From Hyphomicrobiales bacterium (GTDB lineage Bacteria; Pseudomonadota; Alphaproteobacteria; Rhizobiales; Beijerinckiaceae): a DNA stretch of 64,000 bases. This document shows positions 33,734-42,596 of the stretch, in pieces (positions within the stretch are counted from its first letter, which is position 1; every line of letters begins with the position of its first letter). The notes under the pieces were generated by a model. The model worked only from the letters and a program-made list of their open reading frames with translations. It ran no database searches and was not told the origin of the DNA. The position numbers were made by a program, and so were the translations under genes. Location of the stretch: assembly GCA_027484655.1 (NCBI GenBank), contig JAIXSM010000004.1, positions 1 to 64,000 on the forward strand, given 5' to 3'.

Positions 33734-34117
33734 ATGAAACGTTCCAAGATGTTGGCGGCCGCCGCCGTACTCGTGGTGCTTGGCGGGGCGGCCGTCGCCC
33801 AGCACAGCGGCCATGGCTCACATTCGGGACATGGCGCGCCCGCCAAGCCCGCCGCCAGCGGCAACGCGGTCGCAAAAGCGTTCCAGGATGTGAACGACAA
33901 GATGCACCGCGACATGAACATCCCCTTCACAGGCGACGCCGACGCGGACTTCGCGCGCGGCATGATCCCGCACCATCAGGGCGCCGTCGATATGGCGCGG
34001 ATCGTCCTGCAACACGGCAAGGATCCGGAAATTCGCAAGCTCGCCGAAGAGGTCGTCAAGACCCAGGAGGCCGAGATCCGGATGATGCGGGAATGGCTCG
34101 CGCGCCGCGGCAAATAA
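33734..34117 (+). CDS. DUF305-family periplasmic protein, histidine/methionine-rich
   Basis: A 127-residue exported protein. The signal peptide MKRSKMLAAAAVLVVLGGAA ends near AVAQ. A His/Ser/Gly stretch (HSGHGSHSGHG) follows, then the DUF305 core ADFARGMIPHHQGAVDMARIVLQHG with the conserved MIPHHQGA motif. The family fold is a ferritin-like four-helix bundle, and several members, such as CopM, bind copper. A metal-handling role in the periplasm is likely. A 14-base tandem repeat crosses the stop codon. Confidence 0.85.
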   Translation: MKRSKMLAAAAVLVVLGGAAVAQHSGHGSHSGHGAPAKPAASGNAVAKAFQDVNDKMHRDMNIPFTGDADADFARGMIPHHQGAVDMARIVLQHGKDPEIRKLAEEVVKTQEAEIRMMREWLARRGK

Positions 34118-34136
34118 GAGGCGGCAAGTAAGAGGC
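34109..34136. repeat. 14-bp tandem repeat across the DUF305 gene stop codon
   Basis: GGCAAATAAGAGGC is followed at once by GGCAAGTAAGAGGC and then GGCC. The stop codon TAA sits in the first unit and is duplicated in the second. Confidence 0.8.
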
Positions 34137-34155
34137 GGCCAACGTCGCGCAGCGA

Positions 34156-35826
34156 TCAGCGCTGCGCGATCCAGCCCATGTCCACGAGCCAGCGCTGGAA
34201 CGCCATGACGGCGCCGCGATCCGCGCAGCCCATGTACAGCCCTTTGCAGTGGTGGAGCAGGCGCAAGCGGCGGGCGTACACCGCATCCAGAGGCAGGCCA
34301 GCCGCCGCCACCGTTAGCGTGGCGAGGTGGGGCACCTCGAGCACCGGAGCGTCCGGCATCTGAACGCGCGGCGCAAACCCCATGCCCTCAATGGCGTAGT
34401 AGGTCTTGAACGCCCGCGAGGCCGGATCGAGCTGCCACGCGGAGCCCTTGTCGGCGATTTCGGCGGCGTTCGCGAGGGGCAGGCGCGAGAGCGCGGGCTG
34501 GTGGTCGCCGTAGCTTACGAACAAGAACGGACGCTGAGGATGGGCGCGCGCGAGATCGGCGCGAAAGGCGTCGCGATCCCGCTTCGCCAGCACGATGCGC
34601 CAAAGGTACTCGTCCGTCTCCGGATCGGCGTTCCACCGCAGTTGCTCGCCGGGACGCACCGCCTCGGGCGCGAAGCGGAAGTTCCACGGCGAGTGCGGCG
34701 ACATACTGGAGGCGACGATGAACTGCGGCCTGCGCCCGGGGCCTGCCCCGGCCCCGTCGATCACCTTGCGCACCTGATCGTAGTAGAACGCGTCGCGCTG
34801 GCGCTCATCAGGCGCCTTGTGGACCTTACGGTCGATCACCTGATCGAAGCCAATCGAGCGATAAAACCGCGCGGAGCCGGCGAATTCGGCGAGCGAGGGA
34901 TAAATGATCGTGGTGTCGTAACCGCAGGCCTTCAGATACTGCGGCAGCGTGTGGCGCAAGCGCCCGGTCGTGAGTTGCGCCGCAAAGTTGCGCATGTTGC
35001 CGAACATGGCCGTGGACAGGCCGGTGAGCGCCGAGAAATCCGTGAGCCACGTGCCGCCGCCAAACGTCTCGACGCGCATGGCGTGGATGCGCCCGTCAAA
35101 CGACTTGAAGAACGGTTTCGTCTCCTCAGGAAAGACAAGCTCCGGGTACACCCCGGGCGGCATCACGGACTCGTTGAGAAACAGCACGATGTCCGGGGGC
35201 GTTGCCTCGGGCCTGCAGGTGATCGTCTCGACACTCTGCGCCAGCGAGGCTTGCGCGCTCATCTCGAGATACCCGCGCTCGCGCACAAGTTGAGGCACAT
35301 CCCCCAACGACGCGATGAAGGCTGAAAAGATGTGGCGATTCTGGTCGAAGAAGGTAGCGCCCCGCTCGACGATAACGACGGCGGAGCCGCCAGCGGCGCA
35401 GAGCGCGACCAGAGCAACGGCGCCGGAGCGCAGGCGCCCCAGCGGATGCGGGGCCTCACGCAGCCAGAACACCGCCATGAGAACGACAAGCCCGCCGACT
35501 CCCGCCAGCGCAACCAGCGCATACCCGGGGAACGTCTGCCAGAAGAAGTTAAGCTGTGCGAGGCTGAACAGGTAGAACAGCGCGTCATAGGCGTGGAGGT
35601 TCATCGCCACGATGCTGAATTTCAGCAGCGAGCACAGATAAACCGCTGCGAACACAAACGTAACGAACGCGAGCGAAAACCATGGACGGCGGGAGAACGC
35701 GTACACCGCTCCCCAGCAGCCCAGGAAGAACGCTGCAACGAGCGCGCGCGGAAGGATCCCGCCCTCAACGGCGAACAGAAACGCCAGCCAGACCGACATA
35801 GCGGCCGGAAGAGACCAACGCCGCAT
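34156..35826 (-). CDS. Membrane sulfatase / phosphoethanolamine-transferase-like (LTA-synthase family)
   Basis: A 556-residue protein with several N-terminal transmembrane helices (about residues 10-170), then a periplasmic alkaline-phosphatase-fold domain. VLFLNESVMPPGV corresponds to the metal-binding opening, FGGGTWLTDFSALTGLST holds the probable threonine nucleophile, and FLFVSYGDHQP the metal-binding aspartate-histidine pair. Such enzymes add phosphoethanolamine or phosphoglycerol to lipid A, cyclic glucans or other envelope sugars. The ATG with GGAG five bases before it is used; an in-frame GTG 21 bases earlier behind GGGAGGAG is an alternative. Confidence 0.82.
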   Translation of the reverse strand: MRRWSLPAAMSVWLAFLFAVEGGILPRALVAAFFLGCWGAVYAFSRRPWFSLAFVTFVFAAVYLCSLLKFSIVAMNLHAYDALFYLFSLAQLNFFWQTFPGYALVALAGVGGLVVLMAVFWLREAPHPLGRLRSGAVALVALCAAGGSAVVIVERGATFFDQNRHIFSAFIASLGDVPQLVRERGYLEMSAQASLAQSVETITCRPEATPPDIVLFLNESVMPPGVYPELVFPEETKPFFKSFDGRIHAMRVETFGGGTWLTDFSALTGLSTAMFGNMRNFAAQLTTGRLRHTLPQYLKACGYDTTIIYPSLAEFAGSARFYRSIGFDQVIDRKVHKAPDERQRDAFYYDQVRKVIDGAGAGPGRRPQFIVASSMSPHSPWNFRFAPEAVRPGEQLRWNADPETDEYLWRIVLAKRDRDAFRADLARAHPQRPFLFVSYGDHQPALSRLPLANAAEIADKGSAWQLDPASRAFKTYYAIEGMGFAPRVQMPDAPVLEVPHLATLTVAAAGLPLDAVYARRLRLLHHCKGLYMGCADRGAVMAFQRWLVDMGWIAQR

Positions 35827-36038
35827 TTGCGCTCCAAGGCTCGTCACGTCTCCTCCCGGACAAGAACACGCTTCAAGCCAACGCAACACCTTGAGCCCCG
35901 GGCTTCGGCGACATGACAGAACGATGACGGGACTATACCTTCCCACAAGAAACCGTAAAGGCCCGGTCGGGTTTCCGGACGGGCGCTGAATCTTTCTTTT
36001 CCCTGCTGCGCTGCACAAGAAAAACGGAGGAGACGACC

Positions 36039-36845
36039 ATGCCCTACAGTGTGCGAAACGGGCTGCGCATCCATTATGAAGTTCACGGCGACGGCCCGCC
36101 GATGATCCTCATTCACGCCAACCCTTTTGATCGGCGCCTCTGGATGTACCAGGTGGCCCGCTTTTCTCCCTTCTACCGTGTGATCGCCGTGGACCTGCGC
36201 GGCTACGGCCTGTCCGACAAACCGGACGCGCCATTCACGCTGGCGGACATGAAGGACGACGTGCTGGGCGTACTCGCTGACGAGAGCGTCGAAAGGGCCA
36301 TCTTCGCAGGGGTGAGCGTGGGCTCCGGCATCGCCATGCTCACCGCACTCGATCATCCTGAAATGGTGGATGCAGCCATTCTGGTGGGCGGTTCAAGCGC
36401 TGGTCCGCGCCAGCTCGACGGCATTATCGCCGGCTTCGAGCGCGAGGATCTCGCCACGTATCTTATGAGCCTCATGCGCGGATACGTGGCCCCCGGATTC
36501 GCCGACACTGCCCTTGGCGGATGGCTGCTGCGGCTTTTCGTGGAGGATGCGGCCCGGCTCAATGCGCGCTGCATCGCGAACATTTTCCGCGCGCGCGCGT
36601 CGTGCCGCATGACGGAGCGGCTTGGCGGCATGAAGCCGCCGATCCTCGTCATCAATGGCGCCTATGACGCATCGCTGCCGGCTGGCCGCGAGTCGGCATC
36701 GCTCATACCCGGCGGCGAACACGTGGTGATCCCGAACACAGGCCACGCCTGCTGCATCGAGGATCCCGCGGCGTTCGACAGCGCGATGATCCGCTTCCTG
36801 TCAGCGCGCGGATTGGCGCCCGCAGGCGCCTTGCGCTTCGCCTGA
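36039..36845 (+). CDS. Alpha/beta hydrolase
   Basis: A 268-residue cytoplasmic hydrolase. MILIHANPFDRRLW is the oxyanion region, AVDLRGYGLSDKP a family signature, GVSVGSGIAM the nucleophile elbow with serine, LVINGAYDASLP the acid strand, and NTGHACCIEDP the catalytic histidine. It resembles the 3-oxoadipate enol-lactonase group in layout, but the family is too broad to fix the substrate. GGAGGAG precedes the ATG. It converges on the next gene with only eight bases between the stops. Confidence 0.87.
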   Translation: MPYSVRNGLRIHYEVHGDGPPMILIHANPFDRRLWMYQVARFSPFYRVIAVDLRGYGLSDKPDAPFTLADMKDDVLGVLADESVERAIFAGVSVGSGIAMLTALDHPEMVDAAILVGGSSAGPRQLDGIIAGFEREDLATYLMSLMRGYVAPGFADTALGGWLLRLFVEDAARLNARCIANIFRARASCRMTERLGGMKPPILVINGAYDASLPAGRESASLIPGGEHVVIPNTGHACCIEDPAAFDSAMIRFLSARGLAPAGALRFA

Positions 36846-36859
36846 CGCGGGCGTCAGGC
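36840..36859. terminator. Palindrome holding both stop codons of convergent genes
   Basis: GCCTGACGC-GG-GCGTCAGGC is a perfect nine-base-pair inverted repeat. The TGA stop of the plus-strand hydrolase and the TGA stop of the minus-strand cupin gene each sit in one arm. It may act as a compact bidirectional terminator, though no T-tract is seen. Confidence 0.5.
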
Positions 36860-37381
36860 CGCCTTGTCGACGATGGTGTCGCGAAACTTGCGGAACTTGT
36901 AGCGCGGCGCCACGTCGAGATCCGTACCGGTGATGCGGATGACCCAGCACTTCTCAGGATGCGCCGTGGAGTGGATCATTCCAGGGCCATAAGCGCGCGT
37001 TTTTCCGGCGCGAATGCCGTAATGCTCCGTCACCTCAAGAACCGCGGCCTCTTCGCTCTCGGGGTTCACGCGGCGGTACTCGGTCATCTCCGTCACGCCA
37101 TCGATGTTGCCGTAAATCGCCCACGACTCCCCATGGCTGTGGGGCGTGCCGCGCTTGCCGCCGTCCTGCACGTGGGCGAGCACGTAAAAATCCAGCTCGG
37201 CGTCATGATAAAGCTCGCGCTTTCCAGCAGGCGTGTCAGCGGAAAACGTCTGCGCGACGAACTGCGGATTGCGCATAAGCTCGCCGAGATTCCCTGAGAT
37301 GGTCTCAAGCGCCTGGTCCAGCGGCTTCGCCTTCAACGCCGCGTTTGTATCCGAGCAGAACTGTTCGAGCGTATAGGCCAT
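36854..37381 (-). CDS. Cupin-fold protein, cysteine-dioxygenase-like
   Basis: A 175-residue cupin. GKRGTPHSHGESWAIYGNIDG carries the first metal motif (H-x-H with a downstream acid), and AYGPGMIHSTAHPEKCWVIRITG the second histidine. The layout and length resemble the cysteine-dioxygenase or plant cysteine-oxidase-like group, which are iron-dependent thiol dioxygenases, but assignment is loose. The ATG follows GGGAGGAT. It lies about 55 bases downstream of fumarylacetoacetase, so co-transcription is probable. Confidence 0.72.
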   Translation of the reverse strand: MAYTLEQFCSDTNAALKAKPLDQALETISGNLGELMRNPQFVAQTFSADTPAGKRELYHDAELDFYVLAHVQDGGKRGTPHSHGESWAIYGNIDGVTEMTEYRRVNPESEEAAVLEVTEHYGIRAGKTRAYGPGMIHSTAHPEKCWVIRITGTDLDVAPRYKFRKFRDTIVDKAA

Positions 37382-37436
37382 ACGATCCTCCCTTTTCGTC
37401 AAGACTAACGCCCGCAGCGACCGCCGCGCAAGGCGC

Positions 37437-38705
37437 TCACGCGGCGGGCGTGATCTCGCCAGTCACCTCGCCAAGGCCGATCCGGTAACCATCGCCCTGG
37501 CAAAAGCCGCGGATCGTCACTCTGTCGCCATCCTCCAGGAACGTGCGCGTCGATCCATCAGCCAGCCTGATCGGCTCCTTGCCGCCCCAGCTCAACTCGA
37601 GCAACGAGCCGTAGGAACCTTTGTCAGGGCCGGAAATCGTGCCCGAGCCGATGAGATCGCCCACGCGCATGGCGCATCCCGACGAGGCGTGATGAGCGAT
37701 CTGTTGGGCTGTCGACCAGTACATGCCGCGGAAGTTCGAGCGGCTGATGATCGTCGGCGCGCCGCCGCCCGGGATCAATTCAACTTCGAGCGAGATGTCG
37801 AAGTTATGGGCCCCGGCCTGCTTCAGATAGTCGAGGGGAGCGGGCTCCTGCCGCGGCCCTTCCACCCGGAAGGGCTCAAGCGCCTCTGCGGTGACGACCC
37901 ACGCGCCGATGCTTGTGGCGAAAGCCTTTCCCTGGAACGGCCCTAGCGGCACATACTCCCACTGCTGGATGTCGCGCGCGCTCCAGTCGTTGAGCAGCGT
38001 AAACCCGAAAATAGCGCCCTGCGCCTGCTCTACTGTGAGCGTGGATCCCAGCGCCGTGTTCACGCCAACAACCGCGCCCATCTCAAGCTCAATATCGAGC
38101 CGACGGGACGGCGCATGGATGGGAGCGGGGAAGTCCGGGCCCTTGATCTGCCCCTTGGGACGACGAACCGGCGTTCCGCTCACCACCACAGTGCTCGCGC
38201 GACCGTTGTAGCCAATGGGGATCCACAGCCAGTTCTCATTGAGCGCAGCGTCCTTGCCGCGAAACATCGTGCCCACGTTGGTGGCGTGCTCGCGTGACGA
38301 ATAAAAATCCGTGTAGCCGGAAACAGCGACAGGCAGATGCATCCGCGCGCTGCTCATGGGCACGAGCGCGCGCTTGCGCAATACGGCGTCGTCGCGCAGT
38401 TTCGGATTGTCATGGCGCAAGAGCTGGCTGATGTGCTTGCGCACGATGGACCAGGAGTAACCGCCGGACGCCATCAGCGCATTGAGGGAAGACTGACGAA
38501 AAACCGTCTGCGCCGCCATGCGCGGCATCAGTCCGCACTCTTCAATCACCGCGAGGTCCAGCACGTAATCGCCGATAGCGACGCCCACGCGCGGCCGTGA
38601 ATCGCTCGCGGTGGAAAACACGCCGTAGGGCAGGTTCTGGATCGGGAACCCACTGTCGGACGCGCCTTCAACGAACGAACGCAGGGACGGATCATTGGGG
38701 TGCAT
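37437..38705 (-). CDS. fahA: Fumarylacetoacetase
   Basis: Splits fumarylacetoacetate to fumarate and acetoacetate, the last step of tyrosine and homogentisate breakdown. At 422 residues it is full-length. FPIQNLPYGVF is the N-terminal SH3-like domain start; VSGYTDFYSSREHATNVGTMFRG contains the metal-binding aspartate and catalytic histidine; LDIELEMGAVVG and LLNDWSARDIQQWEYVPLGPFQGK add metal ligands and active-site residues. hmgA and maiA, its usual partners, are not seen in the window, so the rest of the pathway lies elsewhere, or this enzyme serves another dioxo-acid route. Confidence 0.93.
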   Translation of the reverse strand: MHPNDPSLRSFVEGASDSGFPIQNLPYGVFSTASDSRPRVGVAIGDYVLDLAVIEECGLMPRMAAQTVFRQSSLNALMASGGYSWSIVRKHISQLLRHDNPKLRDDAVLRKRALVPMSSARMHLPVAVSGYTDFYSSREHATNVGTMFRGKDAALNENWLWIPIGYNGRASTVVVSGTPVRRPKGQIKGPDFPAPIHAPSRRLDIELEMGAVVGVNTALGSTLTVEQAQGAIFGFTLLNDWSARDIQQWEYVPLGPFQGKAFATSIGAWVVTAEALEPFRVEGPRQEPAPLDYLKQAGAHNFDISLEVELIPGGGAPTIISRSNFRGMYWSTAQQIAHHASSGCAMRVGDLIGSGTISGPDKGSYGSLLELSWGGKEPIRLADGSTRTFLEDGDRVTIRGFCQGDGYRIGLGEVTGEITPAA

Positions 38706-38862
38706 CGGCGCTCCTCTCCAGCAGTCTTTTGTCTCGTTAGCCCTTCGCTTCTAGCAGAGGCCGCACGCGGCGGAAACCTTGCGAAAGCGCGTCGCCCGTT
38801 GTTCACGCCCCGCCCACAAGGATGCCAACGCCGGCGCAGAACGTCGCCAGCTCGCATCGGAG

Positions 38863-38902
38863 AAACAAAAGCGCCCCGACGCGGCACGGCGTCGAGGCGC
38901 TT
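38863..38902 (-). terminator. Intrinsic terminator of the cupin-racemase-Bug operon
   Basis: On the minus strand AAGCGCC-T-CGACGC pairs with GCGTCG-G-GGCGCT, followed by TTTTGTTT. It begins about 20 bases after the stop of Bug protein 3. Confidence 0.85.
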
Positions 38903-38921
38903 AAGGGGAATGAGATCTCGC

Positions 38922-39944
38922 TTAGTTGATATTGACGAGCGCGCGCGCGCGTTTCACCGCGGCTTCTGGCGCGTTGTAAATTTGCTTCAGCTCCTTCTCG
39001 ACCTCGTCGGCGGTCATCGGATCGACCGGAAGGCGCATCTTGTCGGCGTCAGCGGCAAAGGCGGCGTCGGCGGCCGCATCGTTGAACGCCTTGCGCAACA
39101 CCGCGAGGATTTCCCCGGGAACCTGCCGCGACGTGATGTAGGGACGGCCGATCTCGCCTGCGCCGTTGATGACGTCGAGCGTGGCGCGGTCGTCATCGCT
39201 TTTGAGAAGATCACGTGCGTAAGGCACGTTCTTGGGCGCGTCCCTCGGCAACTTCTCGGAGAACGTGATCACCGTGTTGATCTTGTTGCCGCGCACCCAA
39301 TCCTCGGAGATCGACGACCAGGAGCCGCAGTCCCCGTCAAGTTCGCCACGCTCGATCGCGATGCGGATGTCCGCCGACCCCTTGAAGCCGGTGATGATCT
39401 TCATATCCATGCCGAAGAGCCCTTCCAGCGTGCGGAAGTTCACCCAGCTCGCCACGCCCGGAGCAGGAACCCCGAAAATGTGGCCTTTGCGCGCACGGAA
39501 CTCATCAAACGTCTTGATGCCCTTCTCAGCCCAGATGTAGCAAACGCGCTGGTCGCGCGCGAGGTTGCCGATCCACCCGTAGTTGAGGAAGTTAACGTTC
39601 CCCATCTTTTGCGGCTCGAGAATAGCCTGCGTGATGATCCCGGGATTGAAAGCGACGATCGCGGTGCCATCCTTGGGCGCGGGACCATCAAGCCAGCGCA
39701 CCGCCGTCAGCGAGCCTGCGCCCGGCATGTTCTCTACAACGACTGTGGGCTTGCCGGGCAGATGCGCGCCGTAGTGGCGCGCCAGAACGCGCGCGTAGGA
39801 ATCATAACCGCCACCCGGCCCGAAACCGACGACGATGCGGATCGTCTTGCCCTCGAACGAGACCTTTTGAGCGGCGGCGGGCCCCGCTGCGAGAGCGAAT
39901 GCGGCGGCGAGCGTCACGGCCGTAGCGCGGGTGCTGAAAACCAT
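38922..39944 (-). CDS. Tripartite tricarboxylate transporter-type (Bug/TctC) binding protein 3
   Basis: A 340-residue periplasmic receptor. The signal peptide MVFSTRATAVTLAAAFALAA ends at AAAQ. Mature start KVSFEGKTIRIVVGFGPGGGYDSYARVLARHYG and HLPGKPTVVVENMPGAGSLTAVRW are typical Bug motifs, with APKDGTAIVAF after. The ATG has GGGGACGGACAG upstream. It is the last gene of a minus-strand unit with the racemase-like and cupin genes, which suggests it binds the compound those enzymes handle. The membrane subunits are not here. Confidence 0.88.
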   Translation of the reverse strand: MVFSTRATAVTLAAAFALAAGPAAAQKVSFEGKTIRIVVGFGPGGGYDSYARVLARHYGAHLPGKPTVVVENMPGAGSLTAVRWLDGPAPKDGTAIVAFNPGIITQAILEPQKMGNVNFLNYGWIGNLARDQRVCYIWAEKGIKTFDEFRARKGHIFGVPAPGVASWVNFRTLEGLFGMDMKIITGFKGSADIRIAIERGELDGDCGSWSSISEDWVRGNKINTVITFSEKLPRDAPKNVPYARDLLKSDDDRATLDVINGAGEIGRPYITSRQVPGEILAVLRKAFNDAAADAAFAADADKMRLPVDPMTADEVEKELKQIYNAPEAAVKRARALVNIN

Positions 39945-40053
39945 CTGTCCGTCCCCTGGTGAAAAACAGGCGGCCCGGAGCCGCTCTTGTGGATGGCGAA
40001 CATAGAAGAGCCGCCGCCCCGGTTCAAGCCTGCGCGGGAAAGCTCGCCGTGGC

Positions 40054-40773
40054 TCAATGCTCCCGAAACAGCCTGCCGTAGCCCTCCACCCTGTCCTTGA
40101 CGCCAGCGAGCCGCATTCCCTCCCAGACAATGGCCTGCAACGCAGTGACCACGCTGACGCCGAACTCCTGCTCAAGAGGCTCAATCGCCTCAATGGTCGC
40201 CCAGTGGGGACAGCCGAAGATAAGCGTGTCGATATCAGGCTGCTCCTGCATCAATTCGCGCCCGAGCCTGAGCGCTGTCTCAGGAGGAATGCGATTGTAC
40301 TCCTGCAGCCGCGCATGGGCGTGCTTGCGTCCGAGCAACTCCATTCCCGGGACCAGTGAGCCGCTGGCTGAATCGCCGATCTTTCTGGGCGCGGCAGGGT
40401 TAATGGTCCCCACCTTGCGCGCGCCGACAGCCTTGAGCGCGCGCTTCTGCGCCATGGAGCTGGAGCTGACCGGAACGCCGTACTTTTGCGTCATCTCCTC
40501 CAGCGCGCGCTCCAGCGAGTCCACGCCACGGGCTATGTTGGTGGGCGCCCCACCCATAATGATGACATCAGCGCCGGCGGTCTTGAAGGAGTCGACAGCG
40601 CGCATTCCCTGCTCGTGAATGCTTTCAAGCTGGTCCTGCGTGTGATCGGTGATCTGAAGCGTCAGCATCGAGAGCAGCACGCCTTCAGGAACCATGCGAT
40701 AAAAGTACATCGGCAGCAGTTCAGTTACGAACGCGACTGAAGAATAGCCCACGCGGGCGCGCACGTGCGTCAT
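40054..40773 (-). CDS. Asp/Glu racemase-superfamily enzyme (maleate isomerase / arylmalonate decarboxylase-like)
   Basis: A 239-residue enzyme of the superfamily that uses one or two cysteines for proton transfer. RVGYSSVAFVTELLPMYFY opens the fold, and MTQKYGVPVSSSSMAQKRALKAVGARKVGTINP is its central part. The first catalytic position reads IIMGGAPTNIARG, with no cysteine; the second, LIFGCPHWATIEAI, has one. A single-cysteine active site at the second position is what arylmalonate decarboxylase shows, so a decarboxylase is more likely than a racemase. The ATG follows GGGAG. Its upstream neighbour is a cupin 14 bases away. Confidence 0.75.
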   Translation of the reverse strand: MTHVRARVGYSSVAFVTELLPMYFYRMVPEGVLLSMLTLQITDHTQDQLESIHEQGMRAVDSFKTAGADVIIMGGAPTNIARGVDSLERALEEMTQKYGVPVSSSSMAQKRALKAVGARKVGTINPAAPRKIGDSASGSLVPGMELLGRKHAHARLQEYNRIPPETALRLGRELMQEQPDIDTLIFGCPHWATIEAIEPLEQEFGVSVVTALQAIVWEGMRLAGVKDRVEGYGRLFREH

Positions 40774-40787
40774 CGTTCAGCTCCCGA

Positions 40788-41303
40788 TCACTCGTAAAAT
40801 GCGCCCGGCCGGAATCGCACAGGCTTCTCGCGATTGTTCTCCGGCGCGTGAGGGTCGATCTGCTGCCCGTGGGCGCCCAGACGCACGTCGCGATCCTCAC
40901 CACCCTTTGTGATGGATTCAATTCGCAAAACCACAAGCGGCTCGTCGCCGGCGTTCTCAAAACAATAGTAACAGCCGGCTGGCAACATGATGCCTTCGTT
41001 TCGCACCAGTTCCCGCTCCTCGCCACGCGGGCCGTAGTAACGAGCACGTCCCTGCAGAATGATGAAACTATGATCCTGCCCGTGATGGGCATGCAGGGCG
41101 TTCTCGCCCCCGCCCACTGCGTAGCACCTGATTTTCAGTTGAAGGTTGCCTGTGTCAGCCAACACGCGCCGGTGGCTGCCCTCGTCCATCAGTTCTATCC
41201 GGAGCTTGAAAAACTCCGGCGGAGGGCTCATCGAGAAATCGACCTCCGGGCGCCCATCTGCAGGATCCGCCATACGACCGCGCGCCGAAACGCTCTGTGC
41301 CAT
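40788..41303 (-). CDS. Single-domain cupin, first gene of an operon
   Basis: A 171-residue cupin. The metal-binding motif is GGENALHAHHGQDHSFIILQGRARYYGPRG, with histidines in HAHH and a further DH, and NEGIMLPAGCYYCFENAGDEPLVVLRIES is the second cupin motif, where tyrosine and phenylalanine stand near the place of the usual histidine. The C-terminal tail is disordered-looking and rich in proline and arginine. It precedes the racemase-like and Bug genes in one minus-strand unit and could be a dioxygenase, isomerase or binding protein for the same substrate. Confidence 0.75.
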   Translation of the reverse strand: MAQSVSARGRMADPADGRPEVDFSMSPPPEFFKLRIELMDEGSHRRVLADTGNLQLKIRCYAVGGGENALHAHHGQDHSFIILQGRARYYGPRGEERELVRNEGIMLPAGCYYCFENAGDEPLVVLRIESITKGGEDRDVRLGAHGQQIDPHAPENNREKPVRFRPGAFYE

Positions 41304-41422
41304 GCCTCGCCTCCCAAGGTTCGAGACTATTTTCTTCCGACTTTAGGGAGAGCGTAGACACAAATCCTGATCGCGGCAATACGCCGGAATGCGCGCGCCA
41401 TGGCGTGACGCGCGCCGCAAGA

Positions 41423-42325
41423 TCAGAAGCCGACGGCGAGTTTCACACGAAACTTGGCGCGCTCGAAGTTGTCGAGATCCAGCGCGTTGGACACGCCCCG
41501 GGCTTTGCCTGCGATTTGCGGCAACGCGACGAGATTGAGCGTGACGTTGGCCGCCGGCTTGAACGCGATCGTCGGGCCAAAGAACAGGGCCTGCCCCTCA
41601 AGCCGGCCGAAGAACGCCTCCGACCATGACTGCTCCCAGCGAGCCTCGGCGCCAATCCAAAACTTGTCCTCGACGAATGCATAAGCGACCGCTGTTGAGA
41701 GACTGCTCTCGGAGGCTGTGGACCATGAGCGATCCAGCGGGTCGCGCCCCCGCGAAACGCCGAATGTCGCGTTCATGCCCCAAAACCAGCGATCGGCGAT
41801 GGGGGCGTCGATCTGCGCCTTGAACTCCGCGCCATAAGCCGGCGCGACGCGCCCGGAGAAGCCATCCATGCGGGACCACCGCGGCTCAACAGCGAGGGTC
41901 AAGGCGAAAGGATTGGCGAGACTGCGCTCGATCAGGCGGTGACGCACTTCTATCGACATTCCGTCGAAGTTATAGCCGGACCGGTCAGCGAAATCGCCGT
42001 TGCCGCGAAGGCTTGAGCCCGCGCCGAAGAGAGAGGCCGCGTAAGACCAGTTATCGGCGAACGTGCGCGAGAACTCGAGCTTCTGCGCAAGCCCGCGGTA
42101 GCGCCCGTCGCGCGTGCCAACCGCCCCGTCGCTTTCAAGCGCGACGCCCTTGTCGCCGGGCTTGCCCACATCCGTCGCCGACGTGAAGCCGAAGATATCC
42201 TCTCCGGGAACTTCCATTATCTCGGCCGCAGGGGCGGGCGCACCGGGGCGCGCTCTGAGATCAGCAGCGTAGGCGCTGGAAATGCAGACACACCCGGCAG
42301 CAAGAAAAGCAACAGCGCGGCTCAT
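41423..42325 (-). CDS. Exported beta-rich protein, probable outer-membrane barrel
   Basis: A 300-residue protein with signal peptide MSRAVAFLAAGCVCISSAYA. After a proline-rich linker it alternates short amphipathic strands (for example GLAQKLEFSRTFADNWSYAASLFG, FALTLAVEPRW, TVAYAFVEDKFWIGAEARWEQ-like segments) and ends in FRVKLAVGF. A C-terminal phenylalanine after alternating hydrophobic residues is typical of BAM-dependent barrels. The ATG follows GGAGGGG. No family name is recognised. It could serve as a channel for the substrates of the nearby periplasmic receptors. Confidence 0.6.
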   Translation of the reverse strand: MSRAVAFLAAGCVCISSAYAADLRARPGAPAPAAEIMEVPGEDIFGFTSATDVGKPGDKGVALESDGAVGTRDGRYRGLAQKLEFSRTFADNWSYAASLFGAGSSLRGNGDFADRSGYNFDGMSIEVRHRLIERSLANPFALTLAVEPRWSRMDGFSGRVAPAYGAEFKAQIDAPIADRWFWGMNATFGVSRGRDPLDRSWSTASESSLSTAVAYAFVEDKFWIGAEARWEQSWSEAFFGRLEGQALFFGPTIAFKPAANVTLNLVALPQIAGKARGVSNALDLDNFERAKFRVKLAVGF

Positions 42326-42596
42326 AGCGGCCCCTCCAATCTTCGAGCAGGCCCGGCATTCAACCGCAGCCCCCAATCTGCGCTTTTTTGCATAGCTGAC
42401 GCTCACGATCAACGCGCCGGCTGCTTTTTCCACGCTCGGCATGGCGGATGCGGGCGAAACAATTTCCCACGGCGCCGCGCTCATGTATCCTGCGACGAAG
42501 CAATTATCATTGGCGTTGTGCGTGCGTTGCGGCGCAAGAAACCGGTCAAGACGGCCATGAGCCGCTTGCACCGAAACAACAGGAGGAAACCGCCCG

